Shown: one piece after another, positions 51,297-58,908 of the stretch
Position numbering within the stretch: position 1 is the first letter of the stretch
Layout of the letters: every line of letters begins with the position of its first letter
Origin: Meiothermus sp.
Lineage (GTDB): Bacteria > Deinococcota > Deinococci > Deinococcales > Thermaceae
Direction: 5' to 3'
Length of the DNA: 61,908 bases
Assembly (NCBI RefSeq): GCF_025060375.1
Contig: NZ_JANXCG010000020.1
Location: forward strand, 1 to 61,908
Notes under the pieces: model-generated
What the model saw: the letters and a program-made list of their open reading frames with translations, nothing else
Database searches by the model: none
What the model was told of the DNA's origin: nothing
Program-made: the position numbers and the translations under genes

Positions 51297-52039
51297 GCCT
51301 GACCGGATTCACCCGCACCCATGTAGCCCCCGACCACGCCCTTCTGACCCCCGACACCTTTATCCGGGCCCCCCTGCCGGGCTGGACGAACACCCTCTGC
51401 ATTGTGCACATCTCGCCGGAGCTAGGGGCCCGCTTCAAGATGTACACGGCGGAGATGCAGCCCGGAGGCAGCGGGGAGATGACCCTGCTGGACATCCAGC
51501 GCTTTGCCTATGTCCTTTCGGGACGGGTGGGGCTCGAGGTGGCTGGAGCCCAGCACACCCTAGAACCCCACCGCTACGCCTATCTGCCGGCCAACACCCC
51601 CCACCGCTTCACCGCCTACACGGAAAGCCGGATGGTGGTCTTTGAAAAGCCCTATCAAGCCCTGGCCGGCGCCGAAGCGCCCAGCCTGGTGTTGGGCTTT
51701 GAACCGGAGGTAGCCGCTACTCCCCTGATGGGCGACGAGGCCCTACAGGTGCGCCTCCTGCTCCCAGACCACCCTTCCTTTGACCTGGCGGTCAACACCA
51801 TGACCTTCGAGCCAGGGGCCCACCTGCCCATGGTGGAGACCCACGTCATGGAGCACGGCCTGCTCTTCCTCCAAGGGGGTGGGGTCTACCGTCTGGGGGA
51901 GCGATGGTACCCGGTGCAAACCGGGGATGTGATCTGGATGGCCTCCTACTGTCCCCAGTGGTTTGGCGCCCTGGGCAAGGGCCCGAGCAAGTACCTTATC
52001 TACAAAGACGTCAACCGGCATTCATTGGAACTTCTCTAA
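51293..52039 (+). CDS. allE: (S)-ureidoglycine aminohydrolase (bicupin)
   Basis: This enzyme releases ammonia from S-ureidoglycine to form S-ureidoglycolate; the homologue in E. coli is YlbA/AllE. The 248-residue protein contains two cupin domains (about 45-120 and 165-240). The metal-binding residues of the C-terminal cupin are in place: VETHVMEHG gives Glu182, His184 and His188, and CPQWFG gives Gln222. ATG 51293 overlaps the allB stop (ATGA). It fits exactly between allantoate amidohydrolase and ureidoglycolate amidohydrolase in the pathway. Confidence 0.92.
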   Translation: MSLTGFTRTHVAPDHALLTPDTFIRAPLPGWTNTLCIVHISPELGARFKMYTAEMQPGGSGEMTLLDIQRFAYVLSGRVGLEVAGAQHTLEPHRYAYLPANTPHRFTAYTESRMVVFEKPYQALAGAEAPSLVLGFEPEVAATPLMGDEALQVRLLLPDHPSFDLAVNTMTFEPGAHLPMVETHVMEHGLLFLQGGGVYRLGERWYPVQTGDVIWMASYCPQWFGALGKGPSKYLIYKDVNRHSLELL

Positions 52040-52048
52040 AGAATCACC

Positions 52049-53341
52049 ATGGCGCTAAAACTCCAAATCAACACCGAACGCATTGTGCGGGAGCTCGAGC
52101 AACTGGCCAGCTACTCCGAAACCCCACCGCCAGCCATCACCCGCATCCTCTTTACCCGGCCTGACCTCGAGGCTCGAGCCTACCTAAAGGGGCTGTGCCA
52201 GGAAGCTGGGCTAAAGGTGCGAGAAGACGGCCTGGGCAACCTCTTCGCCCGCTGGGAGGGCAGCGCCCCTGAGCTCCCTGCGGTAGGCACCGGCTCCCAC
52301 ATCGACGCCATTCCCTACGCCGGTATGTACGACGGGACCGTGGGGGTGCTGGGGGGGCTGGAGGCCATCCGAGCGCTAAGGCAAGCTGGCTTCAGGCCGC
52401 GCCGCTCGATAGAGCTTCTGGTCTTCACTGCTGAGGAACCTACCCGCTTTGGCATTGGCTGCCTGGGAAGCCGAGCGCTGAGCGGTACGCTGAATCCGGA
52501 GGCCCTGCGCTTGCTCAGGGACAACGAGGGCAGAAGCCTGGAGGAGGTACGCCAAGCAGCAGGCTACACAGGGCCCCTGGAGGAGGTCCAGCTGCCCGAA
52601 AACTACTACTCTGCCTTCGTAGAGCTACACATTGAGCAAGGGCCGGTGCTGGAGCAGGAGGGGGTGCCGATTGGCGTGGTCACCGCCATTGCTGCTCCAG
52701 CCTCGCTGAGGGTCATCCTAGAGGGCGAAGGAGGCCACGCCGGCACGGTACTGATGCCCGACCGAAAGGACGCCCTCTGCGCGGCTGCGGAGATCATCCT
52801 GGGGGTGGAGGCTTTCGCTCGAGGCAGTGGCAGCATCAACACCGTAGCCACCACCGGGTTTTGCGAGGTCCACCCCAACGCCATCAACAGCGTGCCCAGC
52901 CGGGTCAGGTTGGAGATTGATGTGCGCGACGTGGAGCAAAACCGGCGCGACCAGGTAATCCGGAACATCCTGCAGGGCGTAGAACAGGTCTGTACCAGGC
53001 GCAGCATCCGCTACAGCGTGGAGATTATCAACATGGACCCCCCCGCCAAGTCGGGCTCCGAGGTCCTGAAGGCCCTGGTGGAGGCCTGCGGCGAGGCCTC
53101 GGTGCGCTTCAAGCTAATGGTGAGCCGGGCCTACCACGACTCCTTGTTCATGGCCCGCATCGCCCCTACCGCCATGCTCTTCATCCCCTGCCGGGGAGGG
53201 ATAAGCCACCGTCCGGACGAGTACGCCAGCCCGGAGGACATCGCTCAGGGGGTGCGGGTGCTGGCCCTTGCCCTAGCCAAACTCTCCCAAGCCGAGGAGA
53301 AAACCCCCCCCAAGGATGAGCCCCTCACCCTAAACGACTGA
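52049..53341 (+). CDS. Ureidoglycolate amidohydrolase (plant UAH-like M20 enzyme)
   Basis: This is the second M20-family gene in the cluster, 430 residues, and quite different from allC. It has GTGSHIDAIPYAGMYDGTVGVLG (His84, Asp95) with the DAIPYxGxYDG pattern that I know from plant ureidoglycolate amidohydrolase, plus TAEEPTRFGIGCLGSRAL, FVELHIEQGPVLE, VVTAIAAPASLRV and SRAYHDSLFMARIAP, all close to the plant enzyme. It would convert ureidoglycolate to glyoxylate, CO2 and two ammonia. An N-carbamoyl-amino-acid hydrolase is the alternative. Last gene of the urate run; the C-terminal tail (about 20 residues) is Lys/Glu/Pro-rich. Confidence 0.85.
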   Translation: MALKLQINTERIVRELEQLASYSETPPPAITRILFTRPDLEARAYLKGLCQEAGLKVREDGLGNLFARWEGSAPELPAVGTGSHIDAIPYAGMYDGTVGVLGGLEAIRALRQAGFRPRRSIELLVFTAEEPTRFGIGCLGSRALSGTLNPEALRLLRDNEGRSLEEVRQAAGYTGPLEEVQLPENYYSAFVELHIEQGPVLEQEGVPIGVVTAIAAPASLRVILEGEGGHAGTVLMPDRKDALCAAAEIILGVEAFARGSGSINTVATTGFCEVHPNAINSVPSRVRLEIDVRDVEQNRRDQVIRNILQGVEQVCTRRSIRYSVEIINMDPPAKSGSEVLKALVEACGEASVRFKLMVSRAYHDSLFMARIAPTAMLFIPCRGGISHRPDEYASPEDIAQGVRVLALALAKLSQAEEKTPPKDEPLTLND

Positions 53342-53353
53342 GGGGCCGAAGAG

Positions 53354-53373
53354 CGGGGGTAGAATAGCCCCCG
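53354..53373. promoter_or_regulatory. Inverted repeat around the -10 of the DUF815 gene
   Basis: CGGGGG (53354-53359) and CCCCCG (53368-53373) flank TAGAATAG, so the presumed -10 (TAGAAT, 53360-53365) lies in the loop and the ATG starts immediately after the second arm. It could be an operator or a 5' mRNA structure. Confidence 0.4.
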
Positions 53374-54480
53374 ATGCGCCTCTTCCCACCCCTCCGCGAA
53401 GACCCCCTCGCCGAGCTTTTCCACACCCACCCCCCTGCAGGGGAGCCCTGGGCTTGGGTCCTCTGCCGGCGCATCTGGTATGCCGAAGGCCTGGCCCGAA
53501 GGCTGCTCACCGAGCCCCTCACGCCAGGGCTGAGCGACTGGATTGAGCAGGAACTCTCCACTCTGCGGCATGAACTTGCCCAGCTCAAGCAGCGCTACCC
53601 TTTCGCCGACTTCGGCCAGCGCGGGGCCAGCCCCGCCGAGCAAGCCGCCCTGCGGGTGCTACAGGGCGGCTCGGCCTCCGAGCTACAGGCCCTCTACCGC
53701 ACCTACGGGTACGGGATATACGCAGAGCACACGGCCTTTCTTTACGATCGAGGGATGGTGCCGGTACCCCACCCCGACCCAGCCCGTTTCAGCGACCTGG
53801 TGGGCTACACCCGGCAACTCCAAACCCTAAGGCAGCATGTGGAGGGTTTCCTGGAGGGAAAAGAAGCGGTTCCAGTGCTCCTCTACGGGGCTCGAGGCTC
53901 AGGAAAGTCCACCGCGGTCAAGGCCCTGCGCACCGAGTACAGCCCAAGGGGACTCCGACTGGTGGAGGTACTGCCCGACAGCCTCGATCAACTCCCCGCG
54001 CTCTTGACCCTGCTGGCCCCCCTACCCCACCGCTTCGTGCTCTACCTAGACGACTTGGCCTTCAGCAGCGACGACGAGCGCTTCCACAAGCTCAAAGCCC
54101 TACTGGAAGGAGCCGTCTACGAACGGCCCCCCAACGTGCTGGTGGTGGCCACCTCCAACCGGCGCAACCTGGTGCGCGAGCAGTGGAGCGACCGCCCGGA
54201 GCCCAACGCTCCCGACCCTGCCTCTTGGGACACCCTTCAGGACAAACTGGCCCTAGCCGATCGCTTCGGTCTGGTCCTCACCTTCCCTCCCTTTGACCAG
54301 CCGCTCTACCTAGAAGCGGTGGCCCATATCCTGGGAAGGCCCCTGGACGAGGCCACCCGCCAGGCCGCGCTGCGCTTCGCCCTGGAGGGCCGGGGTTTTT
54401 CAGGCCGTACAGCCCGCCAATTCGCCGCCACTCAAAGCCCCCTCAAACCCGGATGCGCTCCGGGGCAGCGTAAAGGTTGA
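53374..54480 (+). CDS. DUF815 AAA-type ATP-binding protein
   Basis: The 368-residue protein contains a P-loop ATPase of the DUF815 group in its second half: Walker A VLLYGARGSGKSTAVKA, Walker B FVLYLDDLAFSSDDE, then LKALLEGAVYERPPNVLVVATSNRRNLV and DRFGLVLTFPPFDQPLYLEAV (sensor regions and lid). The N-terminal half (1-150) is helical and family-specific. The function of DUF815 proteins is not established. ATG 53374 lies eight bases after a TAGAAT box that sits in the loop of an inverted repeat (53354-53373). It converges with fdhD and overlaps it by 38 bases. Confidence 0.88.
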   Translation: MRLFPPLREDPLAELFHTHPPAGEPWAWVLCRRIWYAEGLARRLLTEPLTPGLSDWIEQELSTLRHELAQLKQRYPFADFGQRGASPAEQAALRVLQGGSASELQALYRTYGYGIYAEHTAFLYDRGMVPVPHPDPARFSDLVGYTRQLQTLRQHVEGFLEGKEAVPVLLYGARGSGKSTAVKALRTEYSPRGLRLVEVLPDSLDQLPALLTLLAPLPHRFVLYLDDLAFSSDDERFHKLKALLEGAVYERPPNVLVVATSNRRNLVREQWSDRPEPNAPDPASWDTLQDKLALADRFGLVLTFPPFDQPLYLEAVAHILGRPLDEATRQAALRFALEGRGFSGRTARQFAATQSPLKPGCAPGQRKG

Positions 54481-55288
54481 AACCTGTCCGCAAAAAACCG
54501 ACCAGCGTGAGGTGGAAGGCCCGGGCCAAGTCCACCGCCAGGCTGCTGGGGGCCGAGAGGGCCACCAGGATGGGCACACCGCCAGCCAAGGCTTTCTGCA
54601 CCAGCTCAAAGCTGGCCCGCCCGCTGACCAGGAGCAGGCACTCGGACAGGGGCAACCGGCCTTCCAGTAGGGCCCAGCCCAAAAGCTTGTCCACAGCGTT
54701 GTGCCGGCCCACATCCTCCCGTAGCGCCAGCAAGACGCCCTCGGGGTCAAAAAGGGCTGCCGCGTGCAGTCCGCCGGTAGCCCCGAAAAGGGCCTGGCGG
54801 GCCAGCAACCTATGGGGCAGGTCCGGCAACAGATGGGCAGACACGATAGGGCCGCCCTGGAGGGGGCGGAAACGGCGGTGTAGACCCTCCAGGCTAGCCC
54901 GCCCACAAACCCCACAGGCCGAGTGGGTGTAGAAGTGACGTTCAAAGGGAGCCAGCTCGGGCAGGCGCGGGGCGTTTAGGACCACACTCACCACGTTATA
55001 CTGCTGGGCCTCGCCCCGCGGCGTACAGTAGCTGATGCGTCGGATTTCCTCCCTGTGGGAGACAATCCCTTCAGCGAACAGGAAGCCCGCGGCGAGCTCG
55101 AAGTCGTGACCCGGGGTGCGCATCGTAACCGCCACGGTGCGCACCTCCCCTCCCTGGGCCACCAGGCGAATCTCCAGCGGCTCCTCGGTGGCCAGGTAGT
55201 CAGACCTCGGATAGGCCCGCTCCCCTTCAACCCGCAGCAGGGTGGTCGGGGTCTTGGCTTTGGGGCGGCTTTTGGTAAACGTGAACAT
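54443..55288 (-). CDS. fdhD: Formate dehydrogenase accessory sulfurtransferase FdhD
   Basis: FdhD transfers sulfur from a cysteine desulfurase to the molybdenum cofactor of formate dehydrogenase-type enzymes. The 281-residue protein has TEEPLEIRL, MRTPGHDFELAAGFLFAEGI, the sulfur-carrying Cys pair in HSACGVCGRAS (C125, C128), LREDVGRHNAVDKLLGWAL and LVSGRASFELVQKAL. Its start lies 62 bases inside the molybdoenzyme gene just upstream, which suggests tight coupling with its client. It overlaps the DUF815 gene tail to tail. Confidence 0.95.
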   Translation of the reverse strand: MFTFTKSRPKAKTPTTLLRVEGERAYPRSDYLATEEPLEIRLVAQGGEVRTVAVTMRTPGHDFELAAGFLFAEGIVSHREEIRRISYCTPRGEAQQYNVVSVVLNAPRLPELAPFERHFYTHSACGVCGRASLEGLHRRFRPLQGGPIVSAHLLPDLPHRLLARQALFGATGGLHAAALFDPEGVLLALREDVGRHNAVDKLLGWALLEGRLPLSECLLLVSGRASFELVQKALAGGVPILVALSAPSSLAVDLARAFHLTLVGFLRTGFNLYAAPERIRV

Positions 55289-57488
55289 ACGCCTCTTTGT
55301 AGGCCGGAATCTTAGCCTTGGGGGAGCGTTCCTGAGGGCTCAGCAGCACGTTGCCTTCCGGCCAGTGCACCTGCAGGCTACCCGGGCGCACCGGGGCCTC
55401 GAAGACCCGGCCCGCAAAGGTACCGAAGCAGTTGTGCAGCCAGATGCGCTGGCCAGGCTTTAGGCCGAGCCTCTCCCGGTCGAAAGGGCTCATCAGCACG
55501 GCATCGCGGGGCGCGCCGTTGACCGGATCGGTAGGCTCGTGAACCATGCTGTTGAACTGCTTGCCCCTTCTTGTAACCAAGCGGAAAGCCCCCTCGGGTA
55601 GGCCCTCCTGTGAAAGGTCTACCGGCCGGAAACGGGCCTTGCCATCGGGAGTGGGACAGAGCCCATCCTTGCAGAGGTGGGGTCCACCGTATTGGAAGGC
55701 GTCCCCCTTAGCCTTGAGGTGCTGGATGCCCTCATAAAGCGGAATCACCCGGGCAATTTCCTCCCGCACAGCCTGGGTGCTCCCAAAGCAAACCTTCTCA
55801 GCCCTTTCAGGCTTGCACATCCGGGCCAGCAGGTCCTGGAAAACCTGCCCCTCCCAGCGGGCCTCCGGGATGCGAGGACCGGGAATCTCCGGGCTGAAGA
55901 TGACCCGCCGCTCGGTGCTGGTCTCGGTGCACCCCCCAGGAATCTCATAGCGGGTGGTGGCAGGCAGCACGAATACCTCCTCAGCCGGCTCCACCAACAT
56001 CTGGGAGGAAAGGACGATGTCCTGGTGCACCCGCAGGGGTATCTGGGCCAGACGGGCCTCGGCCTGGGAGGGGCTGGGCAGGGTTTCCAGGAAATTCCCC
56101 CCTATGCTCCAGAGAACCTCCAGGCCAGCCTCGAGCATCTCCGTAGCGGTGAGACCGGGCTGGTCGGGTACCGGAAAACCCCAAAGGCTAGAGAGGGCCT
56201 GGGCGCTTTGCGGGGTAATGGGCACACCCCCGGGGAAAACCGTGGCGTAGGCCCCCATCTCGGCCCCACCCTGCACCCCAGAGTGACCCCGGATGGGCAT
56301 CAATCCGCAGCCCTCGCGCCCCAGGTAGCCTCGGCTAAGGGCCAGGTTAATAACGGCTTGCACGGCCTCCTCCCCTCGGGTGTGCTGGGTGAGGCCCATA
56401 CTCCAGACCAGCACCGCCCGCTCAGCCTTGGCCAGCAACAGGGCAAACTCGAGCATCTCCCGGCGGCCCACCCCCGAGCGCCGCTCGAGCTCCTCCCACG
56501 CTGTTCCCAAGGCCTGAGCCCGCACCGCCTCAAACCCCGTGGTGTGGGCCTCGATGAAGGGTTCGTTCAGCCAGCCCTGCTCAATAAGGTGGCGTAAAAC
56601 CCCCACTAAAAAGGCCGCATCCCCCCCTGGGGCAACCAGGAAGAATCGGTCCGCCACCTTGGTCCCAAAGAGGGCGCTTTCGAGGTTGGAAGGAACCCAG
56701 TAGCGCTCCATGGCCGGCTCGCGGTAGGGGTTCACGCAAACCACCCGGGTACCGGCCTTCCTAGCGTAGTGCAGGTACTTCATCATCACCGGCTGATTGG
56801 CCGCCGGGTTGGAACCCAAAAACACCACCAGGTCGGTACCAATCAGGTCGCGGTAGCTGCAGGTGGTGGCTGCTACCCCGAGCGACTCCTTCAGGGCCAC
56901 CGTGCTCGGGCTGTGGCAGATGCGGGCCGCATTGTCTATGTTGTTGCAACCCAAGGCCCGCACCGCCTTTTGCACCACGTAGTAGGTCTCGTTGGGCAGG
57001 CCCCGGCTGGTCAGGTAAAAGCCCATTTTCTCCGGGGGGGTCCTGCACATCCGAAGGGCAATCCGGTCCAACGCCTCGTCCCAGCCTATACGGGTAAAGC
57101 CCGGCTCCCCCTTGCGGCGGTACAGGGGGTAAGGTAGGCGGCCTAGGGCCCGCAGCTCGGCGGAACTCCTGGACCGGAGTGCGGCCACATCGGCCAGTAG
57201 GTTGCCGTCCATAGGCCCCATGGTGTTCAACCGGAGAAGCCGGAGCCGAACGTTGCAAAGGTGTATCCCCTCAACCGTCCAGTCCCGCAGGCCGCTTGTT
57301 CCAAGGGCGCAACCATCGCAGACCCCCTGGCTCAGGATGCGCCAGGCATAGGCCAGGTTATCGCGGTTTTCGGCAACGGCCCGAAAGACCTCGGCAAAGT
57401 TGTTGGGCCTTTGCAGGCCCAGACCAAAGGGCCTGAGGCTGGCCCAGGTCTCCGGGCTCCAACCCTTCTTCACTGGCCTTAGCGCCAC
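55227..57488 (-). CDS. YdeP/FdhF-type molybdopterin oxidoreductase (formate dehydrogenase-like)
   Basis: The 753-residue enzyme binds bis-MGD. CDGCALG at C57-C60 is the mark of the YdeP/FdhF-type subfamily, which lacks the N-terminal 4Fe-4S motif of classical formate dehydrogenase. NAARICHSPSTVAL places Cys191 as the probable Mo ligand where FDH-H has Sec; CHSPS and LVVFLGSNPAANQPVMMKYL follow, and the C-terminal beta-barrel (GPRRDAVLMSPFDRERLGLKPGQ in part) binds MGD. It starts with GTG 57488, six bases after TATAAT (leaderless). With fdhD it forms a two-gene unit. True formate oxidation is unproven for this subfamily. Confidence 0.88.
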   Translation of the reverse strand: MALRPVKKGWSPETWASLRPFGLGLQRPNNFAEVFRAVAENRDNLAYAWRILSQGVCDGCALGTSGLRDWTVEGIHLCNVRLRLLRLNTMGPMDGNLLADVAALRSRSSAELRALGRLPYPLYRRKGEPGFTRIGWDEALDRIALRMCRTPPEKMGFYLTSRGLPNETYYVVQKAVRALGCNNIDNAARICHSPSTVALKESLGVAATTCSYRDLIGTDLVVFLGSNPAANQPVMMKYLHYARKAGTRVVCVNPYREPAMERYWVPSNLESALFGTKVADRFFLVAPGGDAAFLVGVLRHLIEQGWLNEPFIEAHTTGFEAVRAQALGTAWEELERRSGVGRREMLEFALLLAKAERAVLVWSMGLTQHTRGEEAVQAVINLALSRGYLGREGCGLMPIRGHSGVQGGAEMGAYATVFPGGVPITPQSAQALSSLWGFPVPDQPGLTATEMLEAGLEVLWSIGGNFLETLPSPSQAEARLAQIPLRVHQDIVLSSQMLVEPAEEVFVLPATTRYEIPGGCTETSTERRVIFSPEIPGPRIPEARWEGQVFQDLLARMCKPERAEKVCFGSTQAVREEIARVIPLYEGIQHLKAKGDAFQYGGPHLCKDGLCPTPDGKARFRPVDLSQEGLPEGAFRLVTRRGKQFNSMVHEPTDPVNGAPRDAVLMSPFDRERLGLKPGQRIWLHNCFGTFAGRVFEAPVRPGSLQVHWPEGNVLLSPQERSPKAKIPAYKEAYVHVYQKPPQSQDPDHPAAG

Positions 57489-57858
57489 AGGACCATTATA
57501 GGCCTAAACCCCCGGGGCGTAGGGTGCGTCCCTATTTTGCGTAGGAAGAAGGGCTGTAAGCGCAGCCCGGTTATGTCCAGATGGCTCTCCCTCAACAGCC
57601 GCCGGCTCCAGCGAACACAAAAGCTGAACCCGCAAGGACCCAGGCAGCTACAGCAAAAGGTTCCAAAAATGCCGCCATCCCCCGGCCCAAAGGCGGTCCA
57701 TCACCTCCAGGGCTTGCCAGTCTGAGAAAAAAGCCCGCCCAGAAAAGGCCAGCCCTCATCCATGAGGGCCAGCACCGAGCATTCCCTCCCCAGCACCCCC
57801 TGGGCGCCACCGGCCGGCCCTCGCCGGCCGATGCGGCGAGGGCTTGGCTGCAAGCCCG
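57489..57858. other. Gene-poor intergenic stretch between the molybdoenzyme and the lipoprotein gene
   Basis: No gene could be supported here. The -10 of the molybdoenzyme lies at 57495-57500. A perfect 8-bp hairpin (57752-57769, GCCCTCAT with ATGAGGGC) followed on the minus strand by TGGCCTTTTC, and a 9-bp stem at 57818-57842, lie downstream of the lipoprotein stop and probably end its transcript. Open frames on both strands are low-complexity and look accidental. Confidence 0.6.
57752..57769 (-). terminator. Probable terminator after the lipoprotein gene
   Basis: On the minus strand GCCCTCAT and ATGAGGGC form a perfect 8-bp stem with a two-base loop, followed by TGGCCTTTTCT and a little later TTTTTT. 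It is about 90 bases past the lipoprotein stop, beyond a second stem at 57818-57842. Confidence 0.45.
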
Positions 57859-58530
57859 CTACGGACCTACGTTGAAACTGGTCTGCCCCAGGGCCAGGTT
57901 GAACTGAGGGGGTACCAGAGGCGGCTCAAAGGCGATGTTGCTGCTGGCCGCGTAAACCTCTGCCCGATAGGCCCCACCAGGACTCAGGTTCAAGCTGCTA
58001 AACGTGGTGCTCAGGGAGGAAACCATACGGCGGGCCACCACAGCGTTGGTGTTCTGATCGACCAAGCGCACCAGATAGGCCTGGGCCCCAGCCACCGCTG
58101 TCCAGGAAACCGCGACGTTCTGAACGCTGGGGTTCGTCACCGTTACGCTGGGAGGGGTCAGCGAGCTGGCCGCATCCACGTTGACCTCAACCTGTTCCGT
58201 TTTCCCATCTAGCACGGTGGTAAAGGTGTAGCTACCGCCCTGCAGGGAATGGGCCGTATCCCATCCGATCTGCCACCAGGCTCCCGAGGCCGAGCGGGAC
58301 TGCGCGCTCTGCAGGAGCAGGTTCTCGCTGTAGCCGTTCGGCCCACTCACCACCACAGTGATGCTCTCAGGCTGTTGCTGGGGCCTGAGGACCAGCACAT
58401 AGGCCCGGCCCAGCACACCCGTCCCCGGGTTGTAGGTGCCAATAGAGGCTTGGAACTTAGGCTGAGGGGCACCCGAGCAGCCCACCAAAAGCCCGAGCGC
58501 GGCAACACCAAAAAGATAAGTCCACTTCAC
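57859..58530 (-). CDS. Lipoprotein with a fibronectin type III-like domain (unknown function)
   Basis: The likely start is GTG 58530, giving 223 residues and a lipoprotein signal with lipobox LVGC (Cys18); the open frame further upstream is antisense to the DUF503 gene. A beta-rich segment (about 25-110, YVLVLRP, SITVVVSGPNGY, GGSYTFTTVLDGK) is followed by an FN3-like domain at about 120-200 with VAVSWTAVAGAQAYLVRL and YRAEVYAASSN. Such proteins sit on the cell envelope and bind partners or sugars; the ligand is unknown. It is divergent from the DUF503 gene. Confidence 0.8.
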   Translation of the reverse strand: MKWTYLFGVAALGLLVGCSGAPQPKFQASIGTYNPGTGVLGRAYVLVLRPQQQPESITVVVSGPNGYSENLLLQSAQSRSASGAWWQIGWDTAHSLQGGSYTFTTVLDGKTEQVEVNVDAASSLTPPSVTVTNPSVQNVAVSWTAVAGAQAYLVRLVDQNTNAVVARRMVSSLSTTFSSLNLSPGGAYRAEVYAASSNIAFEPPLVPPQFNLALGQTSFNVGP

Positions 58531-58581
58531 AGGCCCAAGCCTAACCCGAAAGGATGAGAACTTTTCGCGTAGAATCAGGGC

Positions 58582-58908
58582 ATGAAAGCCTACCTGGGGG
58601 TCTACACCGCCCGCCTGGAAATGCCCTGGGTGAGGAGCCTGAAGGAGAAGCGGGCCCTCGTAAAGCCAGCTATTGAAAGGCTCAGGGCCCGCTTCCCCGT
58701 ATCTGCGGCGCGGCTTGCTGGCCAGGACGACCACGCTTGGGAAGTGGTGGGGTTTAGCCTCATCGGCTACGATGGGGTCTGGGTGGAAAACGTACTGCAC
58801 CAGGCCGCTGAGTTCATCGCGGCGCAGGGCGAGTACCGGGTGGTCCAGGCCCAGTGGAGCGTCGAGGAAGTCAGCCTGGAGGAGCTAATGCCGAGCTGGG
58901 GCATCTAG
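58582..58908 (+). CDS. DUF503 (YlxP-like) family protein
   Basis: This small cytoplasmic protein has 108 residues. DUF503 features are the N-terminal strand LGVYTARLEMP, the loop SLKEKRALVKPAIERLRARFPVS (split by KRA), and the ATRLAGQDDHAW-like segment followed by a strand-helix pair (here AARLAGQDDHAWEVVGF). Family members often sit in the nusA-infB-rbfA operon and have no confirmed function; here it stands alone. TAGAAT (58570-58575) lies exactly six bases before the ATG. Its stop shares the CTAG at 58905-58908 with the convergent thiolase gene. Confidence 0.9.
   Translation: MKAYLGVYTARLEMPWVRSLKEKRALVKPAIERLRARFPVSAARLAGQDDHAWEVVGFSLIGYDGVWVENVLHQAAEFIAAQGEYRVVQAQWSVEEVSLEELMPSWGI

Noticed and set aside
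57581-57907. A plus-strand frame of 108 codons in the gap before the lipoprotein
   Set aside because: Composition is Pro/Ala/Lys low complexity, there is no ribosome-binding site and it overlaps the 3' end of the lipoprotein gene.
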